Positions 30,197 through 41,092 of a stretch of 64,000 nucleotides of DNA are shown here, in pieces; the first letter of the stretch is position 1, and the number at the start of each line of letters is the position of its first letter. The stretch is from an uncultured SAR86 cluster bacterium. GTDB taxonomy: Bacteria > Pseudomonadota > Gammaproteobacteria > Magnimaribacterales > Magnimaribacteraceae. Position numbers and translations under genes: made by a program. The notes under the pieces were generated by a model that saw nothing but the letters and a program-made list of their open reading frames with translations, ran no database searches and was not told where the DNA came from. The stretch is from NCBI GenBank assembly GCA_902574355.1, contig CACGNN010000001.1, forward strand, positions 235,165 to 299,164, given 5' to 3'.

Positions 30197-31531
30197 TTAG
30201 AACGCTAAAAGTATGTCGTCTATGATTAAAACTGCCATACTCAATTGTAATACTAAACTTGCCCATAAAATAAATTTAGTTGTAAATCTGGGTTGTAACT
30301 CTGGCTCAAGCTTATTGACTAAATAAAGCGCCCCTATATTAACTATTGGTAACCCCATGGCGGCCCATATGCCTGCTATGAGAAGTAAGGTGAAGGGATT
30401 TGGTAAAACAAAATAGAATAAACCTGATAGAAATGGGATAAGGAAAGCTATCAGCTTGATTAACTTTTTTCTTGTATTTGCTTGCTCTTTTACTAGACCC
30501 ATAGAAATTAAATAGTCAGATATGGTCCTTGTGAATGCAGCTGTTCCTGATAAGAGGGTAGAGAACAAAACAAAGAATGCCAGAATGATAAAAAGCCATT
30601 TAGCCCAACCGCCCAACACGAGAGAGAACATATTTTGAAGCGAACTTATAACATCTATATCCCAAAAAGAGCTTGTTGCTAAAGCTTGTTGTAATTCAGG
30701 GATGTTGTAAAGAACGCCTGCGCCTAAAAAGAAAAAGGGCAGTGTTCCAAGAGTAATAAAAAAGACCGTTACCCAAACATCAGTTTGCATGGTCTTTATC
30801 CAATGTTTTGTTTCCTCAACATTATTTCCACTATTTTCTGCATAGCCTTTTTCTAAACACCAATACGTATAAGCCATTATTTCTCCATAGCTTATTCCGG
30901 TAAAACCAAAAACAGCTAGAGCTAGAGGTAAGTAACCTGATGGAAAAGAAAAGCTAAGACCAGAAGAGACTTGCGCAGCACTGACTTGATAATCAGTAGA
31001 TTGCATTGCAATTGCGATAATCATGGTCATGAAGGAGAAGAATAATACCATCACAAGCAAGGTCTTCTCTAAGCTTTTATAGGACCCAAAATACAACAAT
31101 ATCCAAGTAACTAAACAAGAGATTACAACCCATATCTCTACTGTCAGAAAGGGAAACATTGTATTGCCAGCTTCTGCCACAGCACCTGCTAATCCGCCCA
31201 TACCCGCAATTGAAGGTATGACTCCAATGAACATGAACCAGACTAACCAGGATGTAGTTTTTCCCTGGATGGTTGTCTTGAAGCCAGGCATATCGGCAAA
31301 AGCTTCTAAAAATGTTTTTTTCGTAACAACTATATATCGAGCTATTTCAGCTTGGATGATAGGTTTACTCCACATGCTTAATAGCAACCACCATAAAAGC
31401 ATGAACCCTGCGGCTGCTCCCAGTAAGGGTGTCATCACTATCGATCCACTGCCTACAACACTCCCAGTGACAACCACACTAGGGCCAATAAATTTTAATC
31501 TTTCAAAAAAGGTTTTAGGTGCTTCTTGCAT
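30197..31531 (-). CDS. NRAMP-like divalent metal/other cation transporter
   Basis: About 11 hydrophobic segments; FIGPSVVVTGSVVGSGSIVMTPLLGAAAGF resembles NRAMP TM1 region. Confidence 0.75.
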   Translation of the reverse strand: MQEAPKTFFERLKFIGPSVVVTGSVVGSGSIVMTPLLGAAAGFMLLWWLLLSMWSKPIIQAEIARYIVVTKKTFLEAFADMPGFKTTIQGKTTSWLVWFMFIGVIPSIAGMGGLAGAVAEAGNTMFPFLTVEIWVVISCLVTWILLYFGSYKSLEKTLLVMVLFFSFMTMIIAIAMQSTDYQVSAAQVSSGLSFSFPSGYLPLALAVFGFTGISYGEIMAYTYWCLEKGYAENSGNNVEETKHWIKTMQTDVWVTVFFITLGTLPFFFLGAGVLYNIPELQQALATSSFWDIDVISSLQNMFSLVLGGWAKWLFIILAFFVLFSTLLSGTAAFTRTISDYLISMGLVKEQANTRKKLIKLIAFLIPFLSGLFYFVLPNPFTLLLIAGIWAAMGLPIVNIGALYLVNKLEPELQPRFTTKFILWASLVLQLSMAVLIIDDILLAF

Positions 31532-31597
31532 TCTTGTATAGATTTTCTCACTAAATATGGAACAATTCCTTAATTCTTTTCAGAAAAATTAATACCA

Positions 31598-32437
31598 ATG
31601 AAATTTAAAGTTAGTTCAGGCCTAAATATTGAAGCAACTGCCCTAGGTAATCCTGACGATCCTCTTGTAATTTTGCTTCATGGAGGCGGTCAAACAAGAC
31701 ATGCATGGGGTGGTACAGCTGAAAAATTATCACGAGCAGGATTCTATGCTGTAGCTATTGACTTAAGAGGTCATGGAGATAGTGATTGGAGCCACGAAGG
31801 AGATTATGCAATTGAGAGCTATAAAGAAGATCTGATAAGTATTATCCATCAATTAGGCAAGTCTGCCTCCTTGATCGGTGCATCTCTAGGCGGGATGGTT
31901 TCTTTGTGCACCGCAGGTGATAAAGAATGTAGAGATCTATGTAATGCTCTGGTAATGGTTGATATTGGGATTTATCCAAATGAAGATGGATCAAATGAAA
32001 TTCTTAACTTTATGAGTTCAGGTTCTAAAGGTTTTAGTTCATTAGAAGAAGCATCTGATTCAATAGCTTCTTATCTCCCGCATCGAGAAAAACCTAAAGA
32101 TATCTCAGGTTTAAAAAAGAATCTAAGATTGAAAGAAGATGGAAGATATTATTGGCATTGGGATCCCAGATTCATAGAATCTAGAACAAGCAACAAAAGT
32201 GATTATAAATTAAGACAGAAAATATATGCTGAATCAGTCAATATTCCCACTTTGCTTATTAAGGGAGCTTTAAGTAACGTTGTAACTCAGGATGAGGTCG
32301 ATGATTTCTTGGAAACTATAGATCATGCTGATTTCATTGAGATAGATCATGCTGCTCACATGATAGCTGGAGATAGAAATGATATTTTTGCTAATGCTGC
32401 TATTTCATTTCTACAAAAGACCTTAAATTCAGAGTAA
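31598..32437 (+). CDS. Alpha/beta hydrolase
   Basis: VILLHGGGQTRHAWGG, VAIDLRGHGDSDW, LIGASLGGMVSL. Confidence 0.92.
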   Translation: MKFKVSSGLNIEATALGNPDDPLVILLHGGGQTRHAWGGTAEKLSRAGFYAVAIDLRGHGDSDWSHEGDYAIESYKEDLISIIHQLGKSASLIGASLGGMVSLCTAGDKECRDLCNALVMVDIGIYPNEDGSNEILNFMSSGSKGFSSLEEASDSIASYLPHREKPKDISGLKKNLRLKEDGRYYWHWDPRFIESRTSNKSDYKLRQKIYAESVNIPTLLIKGALSNVVTQDEVDDFLETIDHADFIEIDHAAHMIAGDRNDIFANAAISFLQKTLNSE

Positions 32438-32467
32438 TTTAGAGAACCTTTTGATAATATCAATCAC

Positions 32468-33055
32468 ATGATAGTTGGTTTAACTGGTGGAATAGGAAGC
32501 GGTAAGACTGCAGTTTCAGACTGCTTTGAAGAGCTAGGGATAGTTATAGTAGATGCTGATTTAGCTTCAAGAGTAGTAGTCGAAAAAGGTAAACCATGCT
32601 TAGAACAAATATCTGAACGCTTCGGTCAAGATATCCTAAATGAAGCAGGGGAGTTAGATAGAGCAAAATTGAGAGAAATAATCTTTAACTCTGATGAAGA
32701 GAAAGATTGGCTAGAATCTTTATTGCATCCAGCCATAGCAAGACAAATACAAGACGAACTCAAAGCTTCAACAAGCCCTTATTCTATTTTAGTTTCACCC
32801 CTTTTACTTGAGACAGGTCAAAAAGATTATTGCGATAAAGTTTTAGTGGTAGATGTTCCTGTCGAAACTCAGGTTGAAAGAACTTTGAAAAGAGATGGCG
32901 TATCTGAAGAGCAAGTTCATTCTATTATCAAAGCTCAGATTTCTCGACAAAAGAGATTGGAGCATGCAGATGAAGTTATCATCAATGATAATACTCTCGA
33001 GGCTTTGCAATTAGCCGTGAAAAAACTTCATCAACAATTTATTGCTGAACTATGA
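32468..33055 (+). CDS. coaE: Dephospho-CoA kinase
   Basis: MIVGLTGGIGSGKTAVSDCFEELGIVIVDADLASRVVVEKG. Confidence 0.95.
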   Translation: MIVGLTGGIGSGKTAVSDCFEELGIVIVDADLASRVVVEKGKPCLEQISERFGQDILNEAGELDRAKLREIIFNSDEEKDWLESLLHPAIARQIQDELKASTSPYSILVSPLLLETGQKDYCDKVLVVDVPVETQVERTLKRDGVSEEQVHSIIKAQISRQKRLEHADEVIINDNTLEALQLAVKKLHQQFIAEL

Positions 33056-33234
33056 AATATGTCAAATGCCCAGAATGTGGACAGCAAGCAGAATATTCTG
33101 ATAAAAATGAGCATAGACCTTTTTGCAGCCGGCGCTGCCAACTTCTTGATTTAGGAGCTTGGGCAAGTGAAGATAGAAAGATAGCAGGAGAAAAAATTTT
33201 TGAACCAGAAGAAGATTTTGAAACGCGTCATTAA
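33052..33234 (+). CDS. yacG: DNA gyrase inhibitor YacG (zinc ribbon)
   Basis: VKCPECGQQAEYSDKNEHRPFCSRRCQLLDLGAWASE; adjacent to coaE. Confidence 0.93.
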   Translation: MKYVKCPECGQQAEYSDKNEHRPFCSRRCQLLDLGAWASEDRKIAGEKIFEPEEDFETRH

Positions 33235-34430
33235 CTCCTGTAATCGCTATTGATTAGAACATAATCTTCAGATAAGTCAGAAGTCATCACCTCAAAGTTC
33301 TTTTTACCCAATCCGAGACTCACTTCGATTAGAATTTCTTTTTTTTTCATTTCCTTTGATGCGCGTTTTTCTGAATATTTAGAATCAATATAGCCCTGTT
33401 TAACCAGTGGTTGTCCATTTAATTGAATCTTAACTTTATCGATTCTATCAATATTTTTATTTCTACCAATTGCGGAAAGTATTCTTCCCCAATTAGCATC
33501 ACTCCCAAACATAGCTGTCTTAACTAGAGGTGATTCAGCTATTGTGAACGCTACAGATTTAGCTTGATCAGTATTCTTGGCTTTATCTACCTTGATTTTA
33601 ATTTTTTTTGTAGCGCCTTCTGCATCTTCTACGAGTAGTTCAGCAAGATCTTTAAAAATTTCTGTAATTGCATTAGAAAGTCTTTTTTCTTCAAGAGAAC
33701 CGGCTTTTATACTTTTTTCTTTATTACCATTTGCAACCAATAAAGAAGAATCATTTGGAGAAGTATCGCCATCAACAGTAATAGCTTCAAAACTAACTTT
33801 GAGAGCATTAGCATGGATATTGTTTAGAGACTTTTGAGTTAATTTTGCATCTATGAATACAAAACTCAGCAATGTAGCAAAGTCCGGTCTGATCATTCCT
33901 GAACCTTTCGCAAATCCAGTTATAAAATAAGAAGTCTTGCCAACTTTGACTTCTTTAGAAATTATCTTCGGCTTTGTGTCAGTAGTTAAAATGGCCTCAG
34001 CAGCTTTTTTCCATTTATTCTCACTTAAACCTTTTGATGCTTCTCTAAAGGCACTTAGATAATTTTCTGTAGCTAATGGTTCACCGATGACACCAGTTGA
34101 AAAGGGTATAACGTTTTCTTGACTAATTTTAAAATCTAGTGCGATCTCTTTACAGTATTTTCTAACATCCTTTAAACCTTTTGGCCCAGTTGCAGCATTT
34201 GCATTTCCAGCATTAATCAATAAAACCTTTTTGGCTTTTTTAGAATTAGATAAATTTTCAATTGCTAATTTAACTGGCGCAGCTTTTAGTTTATTGGAGG
34301 TAAATTTTCCGCTAAGTATTGATTCTTGAGGAATGGTAACTAGCAGGCTATCTTCTTTTCTCCCATATCGCGTATTACTTGAAGCTGTGCCAAGGCTTAT
34401 ACCTTGAATCTTATATATTCTTTTTGGCAT
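33231..34430 (-). CDS. argJ: Bifunctional glutamate N-acetyltransferase/ornithine acetyltransferase
   Basis: LLINAGNANAATGPKG, AILTTDTKPK, TVDGDTSPNDS, FGSDANWGRILSAIGR. Confidence 0.93.
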   Translation of the reverse strand: MPKRIYKIQGISLGTASSNTRYGRKEDSLLVTIPQESILSGKFTSNKLKAAPVKLAIENLSNSKKAKKVLLINAGNANAATGPKGLKDVRKYCKEIALDFKISQENVIPFSTGVIGEPLATENYLSAFREASKGLSENKWKKAAEAILTTDTKPKIISKEVKVGKTSYFITGFAKGSGMIRPDFATLLSFVFIDAKLTQKSLNNIHANALKVSFEAITVDGDTSPNDSSLLVANGNKEKSIKAGSLEEKRLSNAITEIFKDLAELLVEDAEGATKKIKIKVDKAKNTDQAKSVAFTIAESPLVKTAMFGSDANWGRILSAIGRNKNIDRIDKVKIQLNGQPLVKQGYIDSKYSEKRASKEMKKKEILIEVSLGLGKKNFEVMTSDLSEDYVLINSDYRS

Positions 34431-37114
34431 TATTTTTTTCTAGCATTTTTCCTAGCCATTTTTGCTTCAGCTCTTCTCAGCCTTCTGTTGCCCTGCTCTT
34501 TAGAAGTTGCTTCTTCTTGCCTGGCTGGAGTCAATGCAGATTCAGGACTAGGATGGTCTAGATTCTGAGCTTGATTTTGTTTCGGAAGGTTCAAGTCTCC
34601 AGAATCCTCTAATTCAATTTCCACTCTTGATAAGAATCTTATGCCCTCTAATCTTATCTTATTCAAAAGGCTCTCAAATAGTTCAAATGATTCTCTTCTA
34701 AATTCAAGCTTGGGATTTTTACTGGCATAACTTCTAAGGCCAATACCCTGTCTTAAGGCATCTACCTCTGCCAGATGATCTTTCCAAGCATTATCAATTA
34801 TCTGAAGGAGTATTTGCTTCTCGAAATCTCTCATGACTGGACCTATGCTATTGCTTTTTTCACTATAAGCCTGATTTGCAGACATGAGTATTTTTTGCTC
34901 TACATCTTCTCGCGTCATATTACTCTCTGACGCAATCCATTGTTTGATTGGGATTTGTAGTCCAAATATATTTGATAAAGAACCTTCCAAAACATCAGTA
35001 TTCCATTCGTGAGGCTCTAAATCTCCAAGAGAAACAGAATCTAATTCATCTGAAATTATGGTCTCTCTCATTGAGTCAAGTAGTTCAGTTATAACGTCAG
35101 CCTCAAGAATATTATTTCTTTGTGAGTAGATAATTTGTCTTTGCTCGTTTGCCATATCATCATATTCAAGTAGCATTTTCCTAATATCGAAATTTCTTCC
35201 TTCAACTCTTTTTTGCGCTCTCTCTATCGCCCCGCTTAACATCCTATGTTCGATAGATTCTCCTTCCTCCAAACCTACTCTTTGCATAATATTTTTGAAT
35301 TGATCGGATGCAAATATTCTCATCAGATTATCTTCAAGAGAAATATAAAATCTTGAGGAACCTGGATCACCTTGTCTGCCTGAACGTCCTCTGAGTTGAT
35401 TATCCATTCTTCTAGATTCATTTCTTTCGGTCCCAATGACATGTAAACCTCCAGAATTAATAACCTCTGAATTTAGATTTTTCCATTTAGATTCCAATTC
35501 TTCTTTTTTCGAATCATCCTTATGCTTTTCAAGCTCTGCTTCCCAGTTTCCGCCGAGAACTATATCTGTTCCCCTACCTGCCATATTGGTAGCTATAGTA
35601 ATAACACCTGGTTTACCAGCCTGTGAAATTATTTCAGCTTCTTTTGCATGATTTTTTGCATTGAGAACTTGATGTTCAATATTTTCCTTTTTTAAAAGGC
35701 TAGATAAAAGCTCTGAACTTTCTAAAGATGCTGTACCAACGAGTATGGGATTACCTTTATTTTTATACTCTTTAATTTCATTTATTACAGCTTTATATTT
35801 TTCAGCTTGGGTTAAATACACAAGATCATTTTTGTCGTCACGAATCATAGGTTCATTTGTTGGAACTTCCAGAACATTGAGACCATAGATTTCAGCAAAC
35901 TCCTCAGCTTCTGTACTTGCTGTACCAGTCATTCCAGATAATTTTTCATATTGCCTGAAATAATTTTGGAAAGTACAAGATGCCAGAGTCTGACTTTCCA
36001 TTTGTATGGGTACATTTTCCTTTTGCTCTATTGCTTGATGCAAACCATCAGCCAGTCTTCTTCCCGGCATGGCTCTGCCTGTGTTTTCATCAATTAATAC
36101 TACTTGGTTATTTTGGACCATGTAGTCAACATCTTTATTGAAAAGAAAGTGAGCTCTTAATGAGGATTGAATATAGTGAAGAAGTCTTAAATTTCCTGAA
36201 GAGTAAAGACTCTGATCTTCTTCAAGAAGATTATCATCTTTTAATAGCTGCTCGATGAAATCATGTCCAAAATCGGTAAGCTCAACCTGCTTTGATTTCT
36301 CATCTATAACAAAATGACCCACATCTTCCTTATTTTGATCTTGGTCATCCTCTTCATCAGTCTCTAAAATAGTTTGTTCTTCTAATTTAGGAATAAACTT
36401 GCTAATTTTTTGGTAGATCTGAGCTGTATTTTCTGCTGGTCCAGAAATAACAAGAGGAGTCCTTGCCTCATCTATAAGAATAGAATCTACTTCATCAATG
36501 ATTGCAAAATAATAGTCATTCATCATCCTATCATTTGTATTCACAACCATATTATTTCTAAGAAAATCAAACCCAAGCTCATTATTGGTTGCGTATATAA
36601 CATCTGCTTCATAAGAAGCTTTTCTTTCTTCTAGTTGCTGTCCTGGAATGATAAAAGATACAGACATACCAAGATTTTCATATATTGGGCCCATCCATTC
36701 TGCATCTCTTTTTGCTAAGTAATCATTCACTGTTACTAAAACAACTTTTCTTTCTGTTATGGAATTGAGGTAAGAAGGCAAGGTAGCTACAAGTGTTTTA
36801 CCTTCTCCAGTAGCCATTTCAGCTATTTGACAATTGTGAAGGGCTATTCCACCTATGAGCTGACAATCATAGTGTCTTAAACCAAGCTGTCTTTTGCTTA
36901 CTTCTCTGACGACAGCAAAAGCTTCAGGGAGTAGATCATCTAAAGATTCTCCATTCTTGTGGCGGTCAATGAAATCTTCTCTTTTTTTCTTAAGATCTTC
37001 GTTGGTGAGCTTTGAATACTCTTCCTCAAGGGAATTTATAGAATTCACCAAAGGTTGAATTTTTTTTAATACTTTCTGGTTTTTTGAACCAAATATTTTA
37101 TCTAATAAACCCAT
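34430..37114 (-). CDS. secA: Preprotein translocase subunit SecA
   Basis: MLxKIFGSKN, EMATGEGKTLVA, MAGRGTDIVLGGN, QLRGRSGRQGDPGSS. Confidence 0.98.
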   Translation of the reverse strand: MGLLDKIFGSKNQKVLKKIQPLVNSINSLEEEYSKLTNEDLKKKREDFIDRHKNGESLDDLLPEAFAVVREVSKRQLGLRHYDCQLIGGIALHNCQIAEMATGEGKTLVATLPSYLNSITERKVVLVTVNDYLAKRDAEWMGPIYENLGMSVSFIIPGQQLEERKASYEADVIYATNNELGFDFLRNNMVVNTNDRMMNDYYFAIIDEVDSILIDEARTPLVISGPAENTAQIYQKISKFIPKLEEQTILETDEEDDQDQNKEDVGHFVIDEKSKQVELTDFGHDFIEQLLKDDNLLEEDQSLYSSGNLRLLHYIQSSLRAHFLFNKDVDYMVQNNQVVLIDENTGRAMPGRRLADGLHQAIEQKENVPIQMESQTLASCTFQNYFRQYEKLSGMTGTASTEAEEFAEIYGLNVLEVPTNEPMIRDDKNDLVYLTQAEKYKAVINEIKEYKNKGNPILVGTASLESSELLSSLLKKENIEHQVLNAKNHAKEAEIISQAGKPGVITIATNMAGRGTDIVLGGNWEAELEKHKDDSKKEELESKWKNLNSEVINSGGLHVIGTERNESRRMDNQLRGRSGRQGDPGSSRFYISLEDNLMRIFASDQFKNIMQRVGLEEGESIEHRMLSGAIERAQKRVEGRNFDIRKMLLEYDDMANEQRQIIYSQRNNILEADVITELLDSMRETIISDELDSVSLGDLEPHEWNTDVLEGSLSNIFGLQIPIKQWIASESNMTREDVEQKILMSANQAYSEKSNSIGPVMRDFEKQILLQIIDNAWKDHLAEVDALRQGIGLRSYASKNPKLEFRRESFELFESLLNKIRLEGIRFLSRVEIELEDSGDLNLPKQNQAQNLDHPSPESALTPARQEEATSKEQGNRRLRRAEAKMARKNARKK

Positions 37115-37167
37115 AAAAATTTGTTAGGCGCAATTCTAACAGTTGCTAACGAATATCAGATAAAAAA

Positions 37168-38088
37168 TTATCCCGAACTAGGATCAATGATGGGTTCGAG
37201 GTATTTGATGGGAGAATTCACTGGATCATCATAAGTTTTAACTTCCCATGTATCTGGTCTAGCAATGAGTTCTCTTAGGAGTGCATTGTTTACTTTATGA
37301 CCTGACTTATAGCCTTCGAAAGAGCCTACCAAATTATGACCAAGTAAGTATAAGTCCCCAATAGCATCTAGGATTTTATGCTTGATCATTTCGTTCTCAA
37401 CCCTCAATCCATCTTCATTTAATATGCAATCATCACCTATGGCTATTGTGTTTTTTACACTTGCTCCTAGGGCAAGATTATTTTCATTTAAAGTTTCTAG
37501 CTCACTCATAAATCCAAAAGTCCTTGCTCTGCTTACTTCTCTTACAAATGAAGTGCTATTAAAGTTAACTGAGGCTTTTGTCGCATGATCCTTGTGAACT
37601 GGGTGGTCATATAACATTGTAAAATCGACTTTGAATCCATCAAAAGGTGATACTTGAGCCCAAGCATCATCATGGGATACTTTCACTGTATCTTTTATCC
37701 TTATGAATTTTTTTATTTGGTCTTGTTCAAGTAAACCTGCAGATTCTAGTAAGAATACAAATGGTGCAGCGCTTCCATCCATTATAGGAATTTCAGGTCC
37801 ATTTACTTCTACATATGCGTTATCAATACCTAGTCCTGCTATAGCAGACATGAGATGCTCAATGGTCGAAATTCTTGTCTCTCCTGAAGTTAGGCAAGTC
37901 GATAATGAAGTATCGCCAACATTCTCTGCCGAAGCCTTTATTTCAACAACAGGATCTAAATCAACTCTTTTAAAAATAATCCCTGTATCTGTAGGTGCAG
38001 GAAGAATCTTTAATATAATCGGATTTCCCGTATGTAAACCTACACCAAATGCCTTAATAGGATTTTGCAGGGTTCTTTGAGTGAGCAT
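37168..38088 (-). CDS. lpxC: UDP-3-O-acyl-N-acetylglucosamine deacetylase
   Basis: [70 protein letters not shown]. Confidence 0.97.
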   Translation of the reverse strand: MLTQRTLQNPIKAFGVGLHTGNPIILKILPAPTDTGIIFKRVDLDPVVEIKASAENVGDTSLSTCLTSGETRISTIEHLMSAIAGLGIDNAYVEVNGPEIPIMDGSAAPFVFLLESAGLLEQDQIKKFIRIKDTVKVSHDDAWAQVSPFDGFKVDFTMLYDHPVHKDHATKASVNFNSTSFVREVSRARTFGFMSELETLNENNLALGASVKNTIAIGDDCILNEDGLRVENEMIKHKILDAIGDLYLLGHNLVGSFEGYKSGHKVNNALLRELIARPDTWEVKTYDDPVNSPIKYLEPIIDPSSG

Positions 38089-38110
38089 TTAGTTATTCTA
38101 TAGATAAAGT

Positions 38111-38860
38111 TTAATTAAAAGAATTATTTTGTTTTTTGATCTCAAACAGCATTATCCCGGCACTCACTGATGCATTTAAACTATCCATTTTTTCCGACAT
38201 CTTTATCTTTATGAGTTCATCACAATTTTCTCTAGTTAGTCTTCTAATGCCTTTATTTTCAGATCCAATTATCAACGCCATCTTCTTAGGGTAATTAATT
38301 TCGTTATGACCTAATGAGGCTTTCAGATCACTTCCATATACTGCTACTCCCATTTCTTGCAGATTATTAATTGTCCTCACTATGTTAGTGACAATAACAA
38401 ATGGAATAAGTTCTGAAGCTCCGCAGGATATTTTTCTAACTGTAGAGGTAAGATGACAAGATCTATTCTTTGGGACTATTACTGCATCGACATCTGCTGC
38501 AGCCGCACTTCTTAAGCATGCTCCGACATTATGAGGATCCAAGAGGCCATCTAAAATAAGAAATGTAAGGTTAGGTCTTTCAATTATTGATTGGATGAAC
38601 GCTTCAGATTCTTCTAATCTCTTATTACATGTCACCGCAATACTTTGATGATTAATATCTTGAAATTCCTTTTCAAAAAACTCAGGATCTTTTTTAGTGA
38701 TTTTTATTTTATTTTTTTCAGCTTGACCAACAACAGACTCGATCCTTCTATTCAGCACTTCGCCAACATACAGAGATTGAACCGATTTAGGTCTCGAGTT
38801 GATTATTTGGTTGACTATATTTAAGCCACACACCAATTCCTGATCTGAATTTGAACTCAT
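38111..38860 (-). CDS. rlmB: 23S rRNA (guanosine-2'-O-)-methyltransferase RlmB (SpoU family)
   Basis: FLILDGLLDPHNVGACLRSAAAADVDAVIVPKNRS, LIIGSENKGIRRLTRENCDELIKIKM; downstream of rnr. Confidence 0.93.
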   Translation of the reverse strand: MSSNSDQELVCGLNIVNQIINSRPKSVQSLYVGEVLNRRIESVVGQAEKNKIKITKKDPEFFEKEFQDINHQSIAVTCNKRLEESEAFIQSIIERPNLTFLILDGLLDPHNVGACLRSAAAADVDAVIVPKNRSCHLTSTVRKISCGASELIPFVIVTNIVRTINNLQEMGVAVYGSDLKASLGHNEINYPKKMALIIGSENKGIRRLTRENCDELIKIKMSEKMDSLNASVSAGIMLFEIKKQNNSFN

Positions 38861-40794
38861 TTAACTAATCTAAGGTCTACTTTCTGAGCGAAGACTTCCA
38901 CTTTTTCAATTGTTGCTTTAACCTCGTCTCCAAGAGAGTATGAGTGTCTTGAGCTATTACTTTGTAACATTTTACTATCTTCATCGAAGACATAATACTC
39001 ATTACGCGGTAAATACTTTATATGGCAGAGACCTTCAATATTTATCTCTTTTAAGTGAATAAATATACCAAAATTAGTAACACCAATTATCTGACCATTA
39101 AAAGTATTCCCAATATTCTCAGAAGCAAAAGCACACTTCAGGTGATTTAGGGCTTCTCTTTCAGCTTTTTCAGCAATCCTTTCCTTTGTAGAACAACTTT
39201 TTGACGACTCTATTAACTGGTCATGGCTATAAACAGGTTTAGTTTTTATGGGATTTTCAGCTATTTTTATATTTCCATGATTAGACTTTATTAGAGATTT
39301 TATTGCTCTATGAACAAGTAAATCAGGATATCTTCTTATTGGAGAAGTGAAGTGAGAGTAGTTTGAGTAATTTAGGGCATAGTGGATGGCAGCATCAGCT
39401 TCGTAAGTAGCCAGGCTCATAGAATATAAAATTTGCGAGTGAATGATGCTCTTATCTTTTCTATCCTTAGCTGCTTCTGCAAGAGATGTTAATTTTTTTA
39501 TATCGCTACCGTCATCCAAAGAAGCATTAATTTTTCTACTCCTTAAAAATTTTTCAAGAGTTTTAATTTTTAATATATCTGGCTTTGGGTGAACCCTGAA
39601 AACGGATGGCATTTTATGTTTCAAACATAATTCAGCAGCTGATATATTTGCAGCTAGCATGAATTCTTCGATCATCATATGAGAAATCTCTCTTGGTGAA
39701 TCAATAAATTTTACAATTTTCTGATTTTCTAACTTAGGAATGTATGTTGGTACTTCGAGCTCTAGTGAACCCCTTTTAACTCTATTTTTCTTTAATCTTT
39801 TATAGATTTTTAACAGAACTCTTAAAGAATCTGCGTAGGGCTTTTTAAATTGTTTTTTTTCTATTTCCCGCGTAACTGTAGGGTAAGTCAATCTAGACTT
39901 AGAATTGATTATTGCTTCAAAAAAAGAAGTATCTGTGAGACTTCCATCTTCACTGACAGTAGTCTTACAAACTATACAGAATCTATCCTCATTAGGTTTT
40001 AATGAACACAAGTCATTACTTAATTCCTCTGGCAACATAGGAATTACTCTCTGCGAAAAATAAACTGAGGTTCCTCTATCAAAAGCTTCATTATCTAGAT
40101 GACTACCTTCATCTACATAACGTGCAACATCGGCTATTGCTACGTATAAAATTAGATTTCCATCCTCATCCTTTTCTCCTAGCACAGCGTCATCAAAGTC
40201 TTTTGCGCTTTTTCCATCTATAGTCACAAAAGTTTTACCCCTGAGATCTATTACGGATTCAATATCGAAATTCTTATCTTTTAGCTTTCTTGATTCATTA
40301 ATTACCGCCTTAGGCCATTCACGTTTAAGATTATGATTAGTTACAGCCATCTCATATGCCAAACTAAATTCATTATCTAAATCGAATAAAGAAATAAGAT
40401 TTGCTTCAGGCAGGGCTTCTAGACTGGGTTGTTTATGCAACAAAAATTTACCGATGCCACCATCTTTAATCATTTTAGGATACGGCTCTTTGATTAAAAC
40501 CCTTAAATCATTTTCGTAGCCCATTGGACTTGTGTATAACCTTTTACCTCTTTTAAATATCTTCCCAATAAATTCGCTTGTATTTTCTGTGATGACTTTA
40601 TCTATTTTTGCCCAACCTTTTGGAGTAAGAGAAAATTGAACTAAGTCTCCAGGCATTGCTTTAAACAGTTCTTTCTTTCCAAGTTTAAATTGAGAATCAT
40701 ATTTGGAATCATCTACATAAAATCCTCTAGATTTATTAGATTTTTTTACAATCCCTCTAAGTGCTTTAGAGGTTTGTTTATATGATTTTTTCAA
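38857..40794 (-). CDS. rnr: Ribonuclease R
   Basis: VTIDGKSAKDFDDAVLGE, YVDEGSHLDNEAFDRGTSVYF, HFTSPIRRYPDLLVHR, C-terminal S1 domain. Confidence 0.95.
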   Translation of the reverse strand: MKKSYKQTSKALRGIVKKSNKSRGFYVDDSKYDSQFKLGKKELFKAMPGDLVQFSLTPKGWAKIDKVITENTSEFIGKIFKRGKRLYTSPMGYENDLRVLIKEPYPKMIKDGGIGKFLLHKQPSLEALPEANLISLFDLDNEFSLAYEMAVTNHNLKREWPKAVINESRKLKDKNFDIESVIDLRGKTFVTIDGKSAKDFDDAVLGEKDEDGNLILYVAIADVARYVDEGSHLDNEAFDRGTSVYFSQRVIPMLPEELSNDLCSLKPNEDRFCIVCKTTVSEDGSLTDTSFFEAIINSKSRLTYPTVTREIEKKQFKKPYADSLRVLLKIYKRLKKNRVKRGSLELEVPTYIPKLENQKIVKFIDSPREISHMMIEEFMLAANISAAELCLKHKMPSVFRVHPKPDILKIKTLEKFLRSRKINASLDDGSDIKKLTSLAEAAKDRKDKSIIHSQILYSMSLATYEADAAIHYALNYSNYSHFTSPIRRYPDLLVHRAIKSLIKSNHGNIKIAENPIKTKPVYSHDQLIESSKSCSTKERIAEKAEREALNHLKCAFASENIGNTFNGQIIGVTNFGIFIHLKEINIEGLCHIKYLPRNEYYVFDEDSKMLQSNSSRHSYSLGDEVKATIEKVEVFAQKVDLRLVK

Positions 40795-40921
40795 TAGATG
40801 GATTTTATAAAGTATTTTTCCGGTAACTTGCTGGAGTATTTTAAATCATTAAGTTCTCTAAGAGTGATTTTTGTATTAGCACAAGGTTGCTTGCTAATAA
40901 CTTAGCTATTAAAGTTGTGTT

Positions 40922-41080
40922 ATGCATATTGGAATTATTATTTCTTTAATATTTATTAGCCTTTTATTCTTTCTTTGGCAATATTCGAAAGGAGAGCAAG
41001 TTGGAAGAAGAATTGGTTTCTTATTAAATATTTGGGGAGCAGTAATAGTATTCTACTTATTCATGGTTGTTTTTTTATAA
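40922..41080 (+). CDS. Small membrane protein (52 aa), not in the ORF track
   Basis: MHIGIIISLIFISLLFFLWQYSKGEQVGRRIGFLLNIWGAVIVFYLFMVVFL*, two hydrophobic segments, ends just before the acyl-CoA synthetase. Confidence 0.5.
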   Translation: MHIGIIISLIFISLLFFLWQYSKGEQVGRRIGFLLNIWGAVIVFYLFMVVFL

Positions 41081-41092
41081 CTGGGGAAATTT

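Noticed and set aside
34430-40794. secA-lpxC-rlmB-rnr block as an unusual locus
   Set aside because: Ordinary housekeeping genes with intact motifs; nothing unexpected beyond compact spacing.
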